Shown: positions 1 through 10,620 of the stretch, one piece after another
How the letters are laid out: each line of letters opens with the position of its first letter
Position numbering within the stretch: position 1 is the first letter of the stretch
Source: Schistosoma haematobium
Taxonomy: Eukaryota > Platyhelminthes > Trematoda > Strigeidida > Schistosomatidae
Length of the DNA stretch: 64,000 bases
Assembly (NCBI RefSeq): GCF_000699445.3
Contig: NC_067195.1
Location: 14,258,787-14,322,786 of the forward strand
Direction: 5' to 3'
Program-made: the position numbers and the translations under genes
The notes under the pieces: model-generated
Seen by the model: the letters and a program-made list of their open reading frames with translations, nothing else
What the model was told of the DNA's origin: nothing
Database searches by the model: none

Positions 1-75
1 CCTTTACATTAATTGACAGAAGCCGTAAGTTGCATATCAGAAAAGGTATGAGAACATTCTCAGATAATGCAATTC

Positions 76-1047
76 TGAAAAACAACAAATCAATCGTGAA
101 ACAAAAAATTAAACTAAGTTATCAGTATCAAACTCAATAAGTAAATGAAATACCAGCTAACAGAATGTGCCTATAAGTGTCTTGTTTGTAAAGTGTTCTT
201 CATTTTCTAACCCTCCTAGAGTTTAATCTAGTCATTTGGTATTATCAAAGAATCTGCAGACACTAAACGGATTCAAAGAATTCAATTGATAATAGTAAAT
301 CAGAACAATCCAAATAATAGCATTAACATTTCATTGTTTACATGCAATAATGAAATCATTAGTAAGCACTATTTGATATTACTCGTCAATATGCATTAGA
401 AGTTTGTTCATAATTTGGTTAGTGATTGCGGATTCTGTTTACAGAAATTCATTCGTAAACCCCATAACAGTCACATCATAAATTAGTATTAACTACGACA
501 TGGTTCAGTTACCATGCTCAAAACAAAAACGCATTCCTTTACTTATGAGGACATGCGACTAATCAGTGTGTCTCTTACAGTAATGTTACACGCAGTTCCT
601 ATATATGTTCAGAAAAGACTATCAACGTCATGCTTTACTTATATAATTGTTCTCAGATACGTTACATAATAATATGTCAGTTCAGTCGAAAACGGTAATA
701 CTTATGATAAATTGAATTGTTTATGGCTGTATGTTAGCAACTTATATAATATTCATAGATAGTTTAGCGTTTAATTGCTTCAACCTACATTGTATAAACA
801 ACCACCAACGTCCATGTTCATCACCACCATAATTAGGGAGGTGAATCAAGTGTAAGAGGTTTTAGAGCTCATTTTTGCACAAAACTCTGATTTTAGTTTA
901 TTTTTGACTTGATAAATGGTGAATTTCACTTGTTTGAGTTTGCATTGTTACAAATAACCACATTACGCTGACTAAACATTCACCCACGTTGTGAGCAACA
1001 AATACGTCAAACTAATAAACTGGAATAAAAGCTATGTAACAAGCACA
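76..1047. repeat. Left arm of a long imperfect inverted repeat
   Basis: Read on the opposite strand, 2278-3078 reproduces this segment with scattered mismatches and indels. Matching landmarks include the stretches around 80-180, 455-560, 650-780, 785-845 and 930-1045. The left arm holds extra sequence at roughly 190-420 that is missing from the right arm. It may continue left of the window. No convincing coding frame was seen. It could be a long terminal inverted repeat of a DNA transposon (Mutator-like elements have these) or two inverted insertions of one unknown repeat. Confidence 0.75.
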
Positions 1048-1049
1048 AA

Positions 1050-1985
1050 CAGGAGGATCTGACTCGACTTCAAAGTTCGGCAGACGATAACGGACTTACC
1101 TTTAACACTTCAAAGTGTAAAGTAGTCCATCTGCGACATGTCGCAGACTACAGTTATAACTTAGGTAACTCCTCTCTAGTAGTATCCCAAGTCGAAAAAG
1201 ATTTAAGAGTCTCGGTCCCCTACGATTTGAAGTTTTACGCTAACTTTGACAAAAATGCCTTCCGAGCAAACCTTGCACTGGTAACATTGAAGCGCATTTT
1301 TGGACAGTTCGACGGAAGAACTTTCCATACAATCTTCAAAAGTTTCATCCGTCCTCATTTAGAGCACGGAAACATAGTATTTCCCCCTCACTCCAAAAGG
1401 ATAAGGATACCCTGGAACGTATCCAACGGCGAGCCACGAAATCAGTTCGAGGACTCAAATTTAAACCTTACGAAGAGCGCCTCCATTCACTAGACCTTTA
1501 CCCATTAGAGTATAGACGTCTTAGAGGTGACCTTCTGATGGCTTGCAGTATCCTTAACACTTCTGGATATCCTCTCAAACACCTACTTAAGCTTAGTTCG
1601 AACACTAACCTGAGAGGTAACACCCAGAAACTGGAGACACAACATAGCAGAACGGACTGTAGACATAACTTCTACTCCTTAAGAGTTGTCAAATGCTGGA
1701 ATTCGCTGCCGGCAGAGCTAGTCCAAGCGACTCCCCAGAAGTCCTTCAAGAGGCAACTTGGCCTATTCTTAAGGACCAAGGACAGCATCATACTATGATT
1801 TACCAATTTCTTTTTCCTCTTTTATTGGTAAAACACCTAGGTTCCTGCCTGGAGGATTTGGTGATTCCCTGCTACTAGACACGGAAGCCTGTTAAGCGAA
1901 AGCTTCTTCTATTCCGTCCACAACCATTTGAACCATTTGAACTACGAAAATTGGCGTGTGACGGACAAAATACTGTTAATAACTA
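1050..1985 (+). pseudogene. CR1/SR1-like LINE, 3' part of reverse transcriptase plus 3'UTR
   Basis: Three overlapping frames give the C-terminal part of a CR1-type reverse transcriptase. In order they show a DNGLTFNTSKCKVVHLR-like segment (about 1085-1135), a FKSFIRPHLEHGN segment (about 1338-1370), an RRLRGDLLMACSILNTSG segment (about 1515-1565) and a terminal FYSLRVVKCWNSLPAELV block (about 1672-1725). Frameshifts separate the pieces, so this copy is dead. The upstream polymerase palm and the endonuclease are absent, a typical 5'-truncated LINE. SR1 is the known CR1-like element of schistosomes; placing this copy with it is by family resemblance. It sits between the two arms of the inverted repeat. 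Confidence 0.8.
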
Positions 1986-1989
1986 ATAA

Positions 1990-2277
1990 ATAACGACTTC
2001 CAGGACCCTCGACACCATGCAACATGCGCGCGAAAACCCATGGCTCATCGTCCTAATCGTCCTCGAAGTACGGAATGACCGCCCCCTGTTAGGCCCTTCA
2101 AGGTCTCTGAAACGAAACGCCGACGTATTTAAAGGGATCTAACGTTTTTACGGCACAGACTGGCGGGTAGTCCACGGATTTTCGCGCACACGTTACATAT
2201 TGTCGTGGATTTTTGTGTCGTTATTTAACAGTTATTAACAGGCTGTTTTGCATGACACATCAATTTCTGTATGGCTA
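1990..2277. other. GC-richer spacer resembling the promoter region at 6120-6240
   Basis: No gene is seen. The part around 2060-2150 matches 6145-6235: both have ACGGAATG, then a CCGC block, TTCAAGGTC, a GAAACG block, AAGGGAT and CGTTTTTAC in the same order. The 6.1-kb copy lies just upstream of the gene starting at 6416, so this is probably a duplicated upstream or regulatory block. The rest of the spacer is unremarkable. Confidence 0.5.
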
Positions 2278-3078
2278 GTGCTTGTAACATAGTTTTTATT
2301 CCAATTTATTGGCAGTTTGACGTATTTCTTGCTCACCACGTAAGTAAATCTGAAGTTAGCTTAATATAGTTATTTGTAACAATACAAACTCAAGCAAGTA
2401 AAGTTCACCGTGTTACTAGTCAAAAAATACATCACAGATTGAGTTTTCATGAAAATGAACCGTAAGATCTTTTACATATGGTTCACCTCCTTGATTGCGG
2501 TGACGGTGAACATGGATGTCGGTAGTTGTTTATAAAATGTAAGTAGAAGCAATCAAGCGTTAACCTAATTGTGAATATTATATAACTTGTTTGTATTTAG
2601 CCATAAACAGTTATATCCATTAGAGGTACCATTGTTTTGTACTGAAGTGACATAATTATGTAACGTATCTGAGAAAAATTATGTGAGTGACAATTGACGT
2701 TTATAGTGTTGTCCAGCGGCTTTGTGATCGTCTGCAGTAATAGTGTATAACACCACATCAAGTAGGAACAAAATCTTCATGAGTAAAACGATCGGTGTTT
2801 CTTTTGAGCATGGTGATACAACCATGTTTTTTAGTTAATACTGATTTGTGACGTGTCTGTTATAGGGTTCACAAATGAGTTATTATAAACTCTTCACTCC
2901 GTCTCGGTAATACAGTTGTTGTGTTACTTAGGAAGTTATGAATGAATGTCACTACTTGTAAATAAAAGACTTATAGGCACAGTCTGTTACTTGCTATTTG
3001 AATAACTTATTGAATATGATACTGAGAACAAAGTTTAATTGTTTGTCTCAAAACGGATTTGTTGTTTTTCAGAATAGT
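2278..3078. repeat. Right arm of the long inverted repeat
   Basis: This is the reverse complement of 76-1047, about 800 nt with indels. The arm centres lie about 2.1 kb apart, with a 1.2-kb spacer. A short part near 2890-2945 also resembles the downstream flank of the Mutator/SWIM gene at 4235-4290: both contain ACTCCGTCTC followed by GTAAT and a TTGTGTTG-like stretch. This hints that the arms and that gene may belong to related elements. Confidence 0.75.
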
Positions 3079-4106
3079 ATGAAGCTTATGGAATTTAGGA
3101 TTACGGAAGATCGTGTGGAAAACCGGTTTGCAAGTTTACGATAACTGTTTTATATTGCCTACTGCTATGTTCACTCATCTGATGAATTATTTAAATATAA
3201 ATATAACAACCATAAGCAGTGTTTTACATTATAAATCCTGTAAGTTTGTATAATTATGGTCTAAATAAAGCCAAAACAAATATTGACGCAGAATCATGTG
3301 ACTGCATTACATTTCGTGGTTTCTCACAAGTTGCATACAACTGAATATGCATTATAATTTAAGATTGAGGGAAGAAATAGTATGAAAGATAATAGAAAGC
3401 AAAGAATTGGAATGACCTAGGTTATCAATAATAACTATACATATGTATATGCTTGAACAGGTCAAAGGTCATTTGGTGTTAGACTTAAGGGAACATAAAG
3501 GATGGGTGGTGTAATAGTCGAGTGAAGCTCAGAAGCATACAAGATAAATTGTGTGATAATTCTAGATGTAATGAATAAATCAGTGAGTTAAGAACTAATA
3601 AGATAAGTGAAGACAATCTGAAGAGTTAACATAATTTAGCAAAGAAGTGTGAGTGGAAGGGTGGTCTAAGGATTACGCAATCCATCTTATCAGGGAACTA
3701 GCTGCATGAAATTGTCTAGTTCCATACTAATACTAACTTGATAATGGACGTAATCTGACAACGAGAAATATGTAAGGCGGTTGTTTAATCTGTAAGGTTT
3801 TACGTGGAAGTCGCATTGTCGTTTTATTTGACTCGTTGATTCATCACAATGAACAACGATATAACGCTAAATTCTAACGACAGTTCGTAACTAATACAGT
3901 AGTACAAATTCTTAATTTTCACACACAATTATTCGTTAAAGCGATTGGTAAACCTCCCCATGAAAGTATGAAGAAGACGAAAATAAAAAATGAGAAAAAG
4001 TTTATTGATTTCTCATGACTACTAAAGTGGAAAGATAAGTTTACAAGTTGTATAAATAGTGGTATAAAATAAAGCCACAAAGAACTGTTAATCGTAAACC
4101 TGCTGT
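3079..4106. other. No gene seen
   Basis: AT-rich sequence without a sustained coding frame, tRNA-like box or recognised mobile element. It separates the inverted repeat from the Mutator/SWIM gene. Confidence 0.5.
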
Positions 4107-4314
4107 CTAGCTGTTTATAATTCTTAAGTAAAAATTGTAGACTTTTCTCTCCACCTGATTCGCGAAGCGTTCACCATATTTCTCAACAATTTGTTGTTTG
4201 CACATTCTTTGGAGCCGTTGAAGTTGTATATATTCTTTACTCCGTCTCCGTAATGAAATTGCTGTGTTGTTTTGTAAGTTGTACCTATTGTCTAATTTCC
4301 ATCTGCAGCAACAC
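4107..4314 (-). other. Possible last exon of the Mutator/SWIM gene
   Basis: On the minus strand an AG acceptor at 4316-4315 precedes an open frame ending in TAG at 4109-4107. It is rich in Arg, Lys and Gln, with RRRSKEYIQLQRLQRM in the middle, and it begins with a Trp-containing segment as SWIM transposase tails often do. The splice phase does not fit the donor at 4366 (one base short), so either the junction or the gene is broken. A second overlapping frame is also open. Low confidence. Confidence 0.3.
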
Positions 4315-4366
4315 CTAAGAAGTTGATGAGCTATGCAGTTTATATTTTATAATTTAGATAGCTTAC

Positions 4367-5849
4367 CTGTTAGATTTCGTCTTTTAACATATGCCAGCAG
4401 GAGATGGCGGCACGGATATCGACACATATTAAACGTGCTACAATTACATTGACAAATACTTACATCCACTTCGTAATGTTGTCCGCTGTCAACCATAAAC
4501 AACCACTCGCCGCTTTCACATTCTAAGTTAACAAAACGCATTTCTTGAAGTTCGCATAACACCTTGGACCTTGCAAATGGAGTCAACATGTTAAGTAAGG
4601 GGATAAGACGCTGTGGAGCATCATAATTGTATGTTCTTCCACTGATTATTTGGTCTTCAATGCTTTTTCTAGAGAATGTCATTGAACTCCACTTAAAAGC
4701 CTTGTACATGCATTTGTGCAAGCTGTCGCTTTTGCGTACATATCTTTTTATCTGCCTATTTAATGACTCAACACGATTATTCGTGTTGTTACCCAAAGTT
4801 AATACACTGCCGTAAAAGGCACGCGCCCACATTGTTTTACGTGGCATCCAGAAACGTGATAGGTACAGTTCGACCTCGACCCCAATTGTCTGTCACCACT
4901 AATTGGAATAATGAATATCTACATAGTAGAACAAAACGAAAATCATATTCACTTTTTATTATTAGTTTTATAAGTAGAATCAATACACACGACTTCGGGA
5001 TATTGATTGTACAGCCGTATCTGATCATAACTGCTGAAGCATATCGCCGTAATACATCCATTTTCTGCATGCTCTCTAACTTCACCGTTTTGTCGCATCA
5101 TCTGCAATACCTGCTTCCGAGTCCAACCTGAAATATATTTATATACACTTACCAGTGGAGAGTTCAGCTTTCATATTTTTGACATCAGCAGCGGTCACCT
5201 GCTTACCTGTTCTTTCCTTAATACTTTCGATAACTTCGTCCGTCGACTGACAGTGCAATATAACTGGTTTCAAGTTTTCTTTTTCTTCTGATGACAATCG
5301 TCTACTCAACGGATCACAAACCATCCACGAACTAGTACACGGATGGTTGTGAGACATGTTGTAAGATTTTATAACGTATTGTTGACCCTCCAATCTTACG
5401 CGAAACATCGATTGGCAATTTAAAAATTTAGACCTTAAATGTAACACATTAGTTAGAGTCCTCACGGTTTTTTATTCACATTCAGACCTTCTGATTTACG
5501 TTTACGACCAAACGTGCAACGAAACACTACGAACAAGTATTTATATCTCACATCCTTCAACAATCTACTTTCTGCGTGAACATAGTGTGTATGGGTCATC
5601 TGAGAAAACATAGATTTATCCTATCATACTTTATTGAAATCCTTTAGCGCATTATCTAATTCAATCCAGCTTCCGAATCTCTTGTTCAGCATAATACGTT
5701 GGAACGCGTCACTTACGTCCACTGAAATTTCACTTGAGCATGAAGCACTAGAGACAACATACAATAGTTATTAAAAAAAGGTTATTCCTTGAAAAAAATT
5801 AACTGAAGGAAGAACAACAAATATTTAGGACTTACCCTTCAGTTGACAT
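4367..5849 (-). pseudogene. Mutator-like (MULE) transposase-derived SWIM zinc-finger gene, ZSWIM3-like, broken
   Basis: Five exons can be joined on the minus strand: 5849-5836 (ATG), 5747-5630, 5599-5153, 5127-4953 and from 4918 down to the donor at 4366. All introns are GT-AG. The protein begins with a FAR1/WRKY-GCM-like domain (FRCTFGRKRKSE, then SYNMSHNHPC). It continues into the MULE transposase core with VVCIDSTYKTNN (first catalytic Asp) and VVTDNWGRGRTV, and ends with a SWIM zinc finger (CNCSTFNMCRYPCRH). Two lesions are visible. A one-base indel in an A-run near 5467-5472 shifts the frame. Near 4845 the frame changes between VPITF and WMPRKTMW, with roughly 100 or more residues of the transposase core missing, including the other catalytic acids. 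MULEs (Curupira) are known in schistosomes. It could be a transposon remnant or a decayed domesticated gene. Confidence 0.8.
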
Positions 5850-6415
5850 TTCGTCTTAACTCACAAAAACTATGCGCATCTATAACCTTTTACGTTATTT
5901 CATCTTTCTTACGTTGTTTTCTGGACCTTATCAACAAATTATATATAGCTGTTGACTTTCACTACAGCACTTAGGACCACAGATCAAGTTTCGAAGGAAC
6001 AACAGAGCTAAAGTGTGCACTACAAAACAGAAAATACTCAGTTAATGCTCTTAGCAGTTAGTTAGTGTTTATTATGCATCAAAAGATGACTTATATATGG
6101 AAACATTTAATACTCACAGGACCCATCACACACACGGCAATTGAAATACGGAATGCCCGCTTCCAGTCAGCGCGTTCAAGGTCGTTGAAAAGAAACGGCG
6201 GACAGGTTTGAAAGGGATTACCGTTTTTACCTTGCCGTTTTTACCTTGCCGTTTTTACCGTCCCGTTTGCAGGGTACTCAAGGTAAATTTTGGAAAGGTA
6301 AGTGGAATTTTATGGGCACTGCGTACCTCACGTAAGCCCATCATGCGACCCATAGTTGTGAGATGTGATTTACAAATACCCCCGAAGTTGTCTTTTGTTT
6401 ACTCCCGAAAGAAAA
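5850..6415. promoter_or_regulatory. Divergent intergenic region between the MULE/SWIM gene and the 6416 gene
   Basis: Two genes start on opposite strands at 5849 and 6416, so the 566-bp gap probably holds a shared or back-to-back promoter. It contains the block at 6120-6240 that is repeated at 2040-2160, and three tandem copies of a 14-nt unit. No clear TATA box is assigned. The regulatory role is inferred from position. Confidence 0.4.
6221..6258 (+). repeat. 14-nt tandem repeat, 2.7 copies
   Basis: The unit CCGTTTTTACCTTG occurs at 6221 and 6235, and a partial copy at 6249-6258. It lies in the presumed promoter or 5'UTR region. The copy of this region near 2140 has only one CGTTTTTAC. Confidence 0.8.
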
Positions 6416-7110
6416 ATGGAATTCCAGTCTCAATTGTTGTTGTTTTGGTGTTTCTCTACTTTGGTTACAGGCCTAAGTTGCAGTCGCTTAACAGCTATAA
6501 CAGAATATAGAACTATGAGTCAGATATTACAAGTTCACGCTTTCCTCGGACATTCTTTCTCAAAGAATGAGAACTTAATTCCGGACTCTCTAAAACATGA
6601 TTTAATTCACCAACGAACCCAAATCCCGTATCATAATATCCCAATACATAGAGATGGTATGACGGGGAAAGTAGTGGATCCTGATGTTAATTTTAAACGG
6701 TCATGTGCTACGGCTACATCTTGTGGAATAAATACTGCCAACACTAGGGTGAGTTTTATTGGAAACAGGCCTGATCTCCGTAGGTTGAACCAACAATTAT
6801 GAAATCCATCCATGAAATTAGTAAACAGGCTCTCCGTTCAACTAAGATGGAGTTTAATCTATTGAGTTGTATACGTAAATCACCTGACTGTTCTGGTGAT
6901 TTACCAACTGTCCCTAGTATAATTGATGAATTATTGAAAATGGCTTCTGAGGATGTGGTTCAGAATTGGTGTTTTCCCAAGGGATATTTTCTTCGACTAA
7001 CAGCTCAGATAAGTGAAGCAGGAACTTTCTTACTACCCAAAAGAGAAACGATCACGTTTCTTAAAAGACGAATAAGGAGCTGCAAACCACGTGAATCCTA
7101 TGCTACAATA
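6416..7110 (+). CDS. 5' two exons of an unrecognised, probably secreted or membrane-anchored protein
   Basis: The ATG at 6416 opens a 111-codon exon (6416-6748) that joins in frame over a 35-nt GT-AG intron (6749-6783) to a 109-codon exon (6784-7110), which stops at a GTAAGT donor. The reading-through alternative hits a stop soon after the intron, so splicing is well supported. The N-terminus has a hydrophobic stretch, LLLFWCFSTLVTGLSC, consistent with a signal peptide or type II anchor. The rest is hydrophilic with several Cys (SCATATSC, SCIRKSPDC). No known domain is recognised. A tiny first intron is typical of the 5' ends of schistosome genes. The next exon was not found. It could be an independent gene, or less likely a 5' part of the helicase gene downstream. 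Confidence 0.65.
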
Positions 7111-7880
7111 GTAAGTTTTGAATGCTTTGCAAACGCTTTGTTTCTGAAAATTTTCCTAAAGTCAATCTCGCATGGGTCTCCATCCAAAATATTTGGTGGA
7201 AAACAACGACCGTGTTCCTTTGTTGTTTTGCATATGTCCACCTAGCTATGTTAAGTGGTTCACTTTACTTAACTTTACTTAACGTGTTTGTATCTTAACT
7301 TATCAAAAATGTCCTACTGATAGCTTTCTTAGTTCTACCTGGATATTGTAATAGAATTGATGCATCTTAGTGAAACAGTTTCGTTTTATGGAGATGGTGA
7401 TGTAACTAATAATCTTGTGAATTTTGTTGATTACCCCATTAGCGTTTAAAATATCGCCAATTTCTATAGATTTTCGTCTGAGGATATTTTGGGATAGACG
7501 TAAATTTCCTTTTCCTTCACCAACTTCAGCCATCTGACACAAATGAGGCACTCGGTTGTCTGTCAAAAACGTGGCTTTCAGTGGTAGATTTCAACTACTT
7601 GTTCAACTTTAACCTCAACAATAGTCGTAGGCGCATTAATATAGTCGGAATGACAGTATTATTTATATTCGCGTTGTATTCAGATCACAAGTAATTCAAC
7701 CAATCAAGCAGACAACAATTTTGTCGTGTTGAAACGAACTCAAATTACAGACTAGTCAAAAGTTTAATGGCTACCACCAAGTACAGATTCTGAATAAGCC
7801 TTTCTGAAGCTATGATTAACACTCAAACTGGGTTCTCTCAACGTTCTGGCGCTAATACAGATCAGACGGTAAATTTGGTT
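7111..7880. other. Intron or intergenic; one unassigned minus-strand frame
   Basis: This begins as the intron of the gene above. On the minus strand 7303-7566 is open for 87 codons. Part of it could be an exon, because an AG lies just before ATGGCTGAAG at about 7529 and a GTAGAA donor follows at about 7334. The predicted peptide (LRRKSIEIGDILNANG and onward) is not recognised. Otherwise nothing is seen. Confidence 0.3.
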
Positions 7881-9620
7881 GTCTTTATGAAGTCTTGATA
7901 TGGACATCTGCTGTACACCCGAGCCCCATACTTAAGACTGCATTAATGCTAGAATTGCACATCCTATTTCTCGATTCGAGACGCTTGTTCCGTGTGTATT
8001 TGTCTGGTAACTCTGTGGCATTTCTGTTCGGTTTGTCTGGCTTCCGTGTCGCAGTAAGTACCAGACAGCACAAGTCGACTGGACCCCAATTAACAGTAGT
8101 CAGTGTGTCTCAAGATTAAAAAGTTCCGTCAGAGCGAGAAGTCAAAAATGGAATACGATTTTATATCGTTATCAATGCCTACGCCCCAACAAATTGCCGA
8201 CCGGATACAATCGAGGATTAGCTCTAACACGAGTTAAATGATCATAAGAAATCGCGTTTGACAGATGTTTAAGTGTTATCTAGAGATTTGAATTTGTCGA
8301 TAAGGCCTCTATGTACGGAAGAGTCGCTTTGGTGGCCGGTGAGGAGTAGTTGGTCACTGGTTGAATAACAATGACCGTCTCCCACCATGAAAACCTGTTT
8401 TGGGTCGGCGTTACTTTCGACACAGTCTGATATGATGTATGTTTCCACTCCCTCTGCGTTCAGCTACTGCTTATATGTTTGTGTATGTGACGCACTCATT
8501 CTCAAATACGTATCTGATCTCTTATCGTGCTTTGGCTTTGGCCCCTTTATTTTGATTTTAAGTGGCCAAACATTTCATTGTTCTGAAGTAGTTGATAAAT
8601 AAAAATTGGCTGCAGCTTCCATTGCAACTAAACATAAAAATGAACAAGGTTCAAGGCTAAATATCAGTCCACGAAGAAACACATGGGGAGACCGGTTGCA
8701 TTTGCCTGGCGTCAAGAAAATGACAAGTTGCTTGTGGCTTTGCGAAACGCCTCGCCGACTACCACTAAGTTTCAACAGACCTCTGGAGACACGGTTGACT
8801 GTGACTAATCACGAGCTTGGCAACAAACAGACTCTTAGATTTGGAAGTTATACAGAAGTTGTGTGAGAACCGAACACTTGGTACTTGAAGCATGCTAGCT
8901 AGTTTGGAAGCAGCATCTGCATCTGGTATCTGTCAAAAGCTCTTTCAATTGATCCGAGTCGTTGGGGGGAAGAAGCTTGATGTGAGTGAAGCTATCTAGG
9001 GAGTCGATAAATAATATTTAACGAGACCTTGGACAGTGCGCAGAGTTTTTTCGAACGACATTTTGGCCGTCCACCAGGTTTGCCTGCCCATCATGACCAG
9101 TGAAAACTGACCCACCTGACGGAGAGGTGGCCGCCTAGGAATCCCAACTTCCGGAGCGTCACAAATCGTCAGGTCCGAACGACTCACTCTGGCGAGCTTC
9201 TTGTTCAGGGAACCAACTAGATTGTTTGGAAAGATTTACGAAGTAGAGAGTGTTCTGTCATCCTAAAATCAAGCGACAGTAGTCCTAGTCCTTAAAATGG
9301 GTTTAAGTCATCTATTCTACAAAGATCCAGAATAAGTTTACTTTCAATCGATTCAGAACTATTGGTTTCCGTTATAATTCACACTGAAACATATAAAAGA
9401 CTGACTTGCGAGAAGCAGACCGGCTTTCGTCCTGGTTGTTTATTTATTGGTTATAATTTTCACCCTCTATGAAATTCCGGCGTTACGCCATACTTACTGC
9501 AAGCTCTGTATACAAACACATCAGATAGAGTGAGAGCATACAACCACCTCTCTCCATTGTTTCATTCTAGCAGTTCACCGGGTTACATGATTCCCATTTT
9601 TTCCTGACGTATATGAAATA
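7880..9620 (+). pseudogene. Decayed RTE-B LINE (endonuclease to reverse transcriptase)
   Basis: Fragments in several frames follow the order of the better copies at 47-48 and 62-64 kb. The endonuclease part is at about 7900-8360 (the NAYAPTN-like region near 8190). The linker coding SLEAASASGICQKLFQLI-like sequence is near 8900-8960. Reverse transcriptase pieces (ADRLSSWL-like and [19 protein letters not shown]) run to about 9590. It is full of stops and shifts. It keeps about 150 nt at 9009-9190 that are missing from both RTE-B copies later in the window, so it represents an older, less deleted form. Confidence 0.75.
8088..8419 (+). repeat. 332-nt segment duplicated at 14194-14525
   Basis: This part of the decayed RTE-B endonuclease recurs almost unchanged (only a handful of differences seen) at 14194-14525 in helicase intron 3. 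Both copies carry the same decay relative to RTE-B at 47 and 62 kb, so the duplication happened after the decay or both derive from one defective source. Confidence 0.85.
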
Positions 9621-10139
9621 CTTAGGACAGCAATGGTGATCATTTGTTTGTTATAGGCTCAACACATTTCATTAATCAATCATAGGTTCTTTACAAACTA
9701 CAGATATCAAGCAATAATGAATTACGAATTTATTCTCCACATCCAATATATTGTCTTTTCATTAGGATCGAGGGATTGTGAAGACTTTAATGATAGTTAA
9801 CACCATAAACTGGCTTAGCTAGACAACCGTTGAAGATCGGAGAAAGAAACTCTTTCGTCCTAGACATCATGTGTTTTCTGGTTTTCAGAAGTAGTGTCAG
9901 TCAGTCAGCTACAACGTAAGACCAGGCACATATGTGCATCGGTCCAAGTTGCTATACCTCATTAGCACAACAAGATGAACACCAAATTCATAGTAGTTAC
10001 TCCAATGGTAGTAATATATAAAAGAAAGATTGTGTATAAGGATATAATACAGGAAGAAAGAATTGGTTCAACAGTAATGTAGCTAAAGCTAATTTGTAGT
10101 GTAAACTATTTCACATTTTTTTACATAACTGACTGACCT
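9621..10139. other. Non-coding; contains an RTE-A 3'-end fragment on the minus strand
   Basis: No gene is seen. On the minus strand about 9895-9985 reads GGACCGATGCACATATGTGC and continues into a GGTCTTACGTTGTAG-like stretch. This is the 3'UTR motif of RTE-A found at 16290, 20680 and 54610. Confidence 0.55.
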
Positions 10140-10620
10140 CATCTAGATAACCAGTGAAACCATCAAGCACCGGACAGCTGTTTTATGATGGTACGGGGCT
10201 CCTCAGAAGCGGGCACCCACCATCTCACTTTAGATCGAACTGAGGGCCTACGGGCTTAGTGTTCAGCTTAAAGCTTTATACTATTAAGTCTTCTTTCATC
10301 ACTAGTGGCTGATTGCGACAGATTATTCTCCGTGTTCTAGTGAGATATTTAATTCAACCTTGTGGGGTGTCTGACATTTATCCACCGATGACATTGTAAG
10401 GTGTTCGCGTAATATCAAGGTTCGATTATAGCCGGTGATGTATACTTCTGAATCCAGACTCAGTAGTCTAATGTTGGGCGTTTGCCTTCAGATCTGGGGG
10501 TCTTGAGTTCAGTCCTCGGTGGGGTCGTGAATACTCCCTGACGAGTAGTTCCATTCTAGATCGAAACAGCCGCCCCACGGTTCCTTATTCTAAAGATTTA
10601 TGCAGCTAGTATCCTGTTAT
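10140..10620. repeat. Pair of tRNA-derived SINE fragments in opposite orientation
   Basis: Around 10445-10590 (plus) there is a tRNA-like head with ACTCAGTAGTCTAATGTTGG (A-box-like) and GAGTTCAGTCC (B-box-like). Around 10150-10245 the minus strand carries the body of the same SINE family (CTTCTGAGGAGCCCCGTACC), as in the copy at 12719-12890. No intact tRNA fold was drawn. Confidence 0.55.

Noticed and set aside
6416..7110. N-terminal part of the SKI2 helicase
   Set aside because: There is a weak resemblance in TGKVV to the SKI2 N-terminus, but the hydrophobic start and the rest do not fit, and no linking exon was found.
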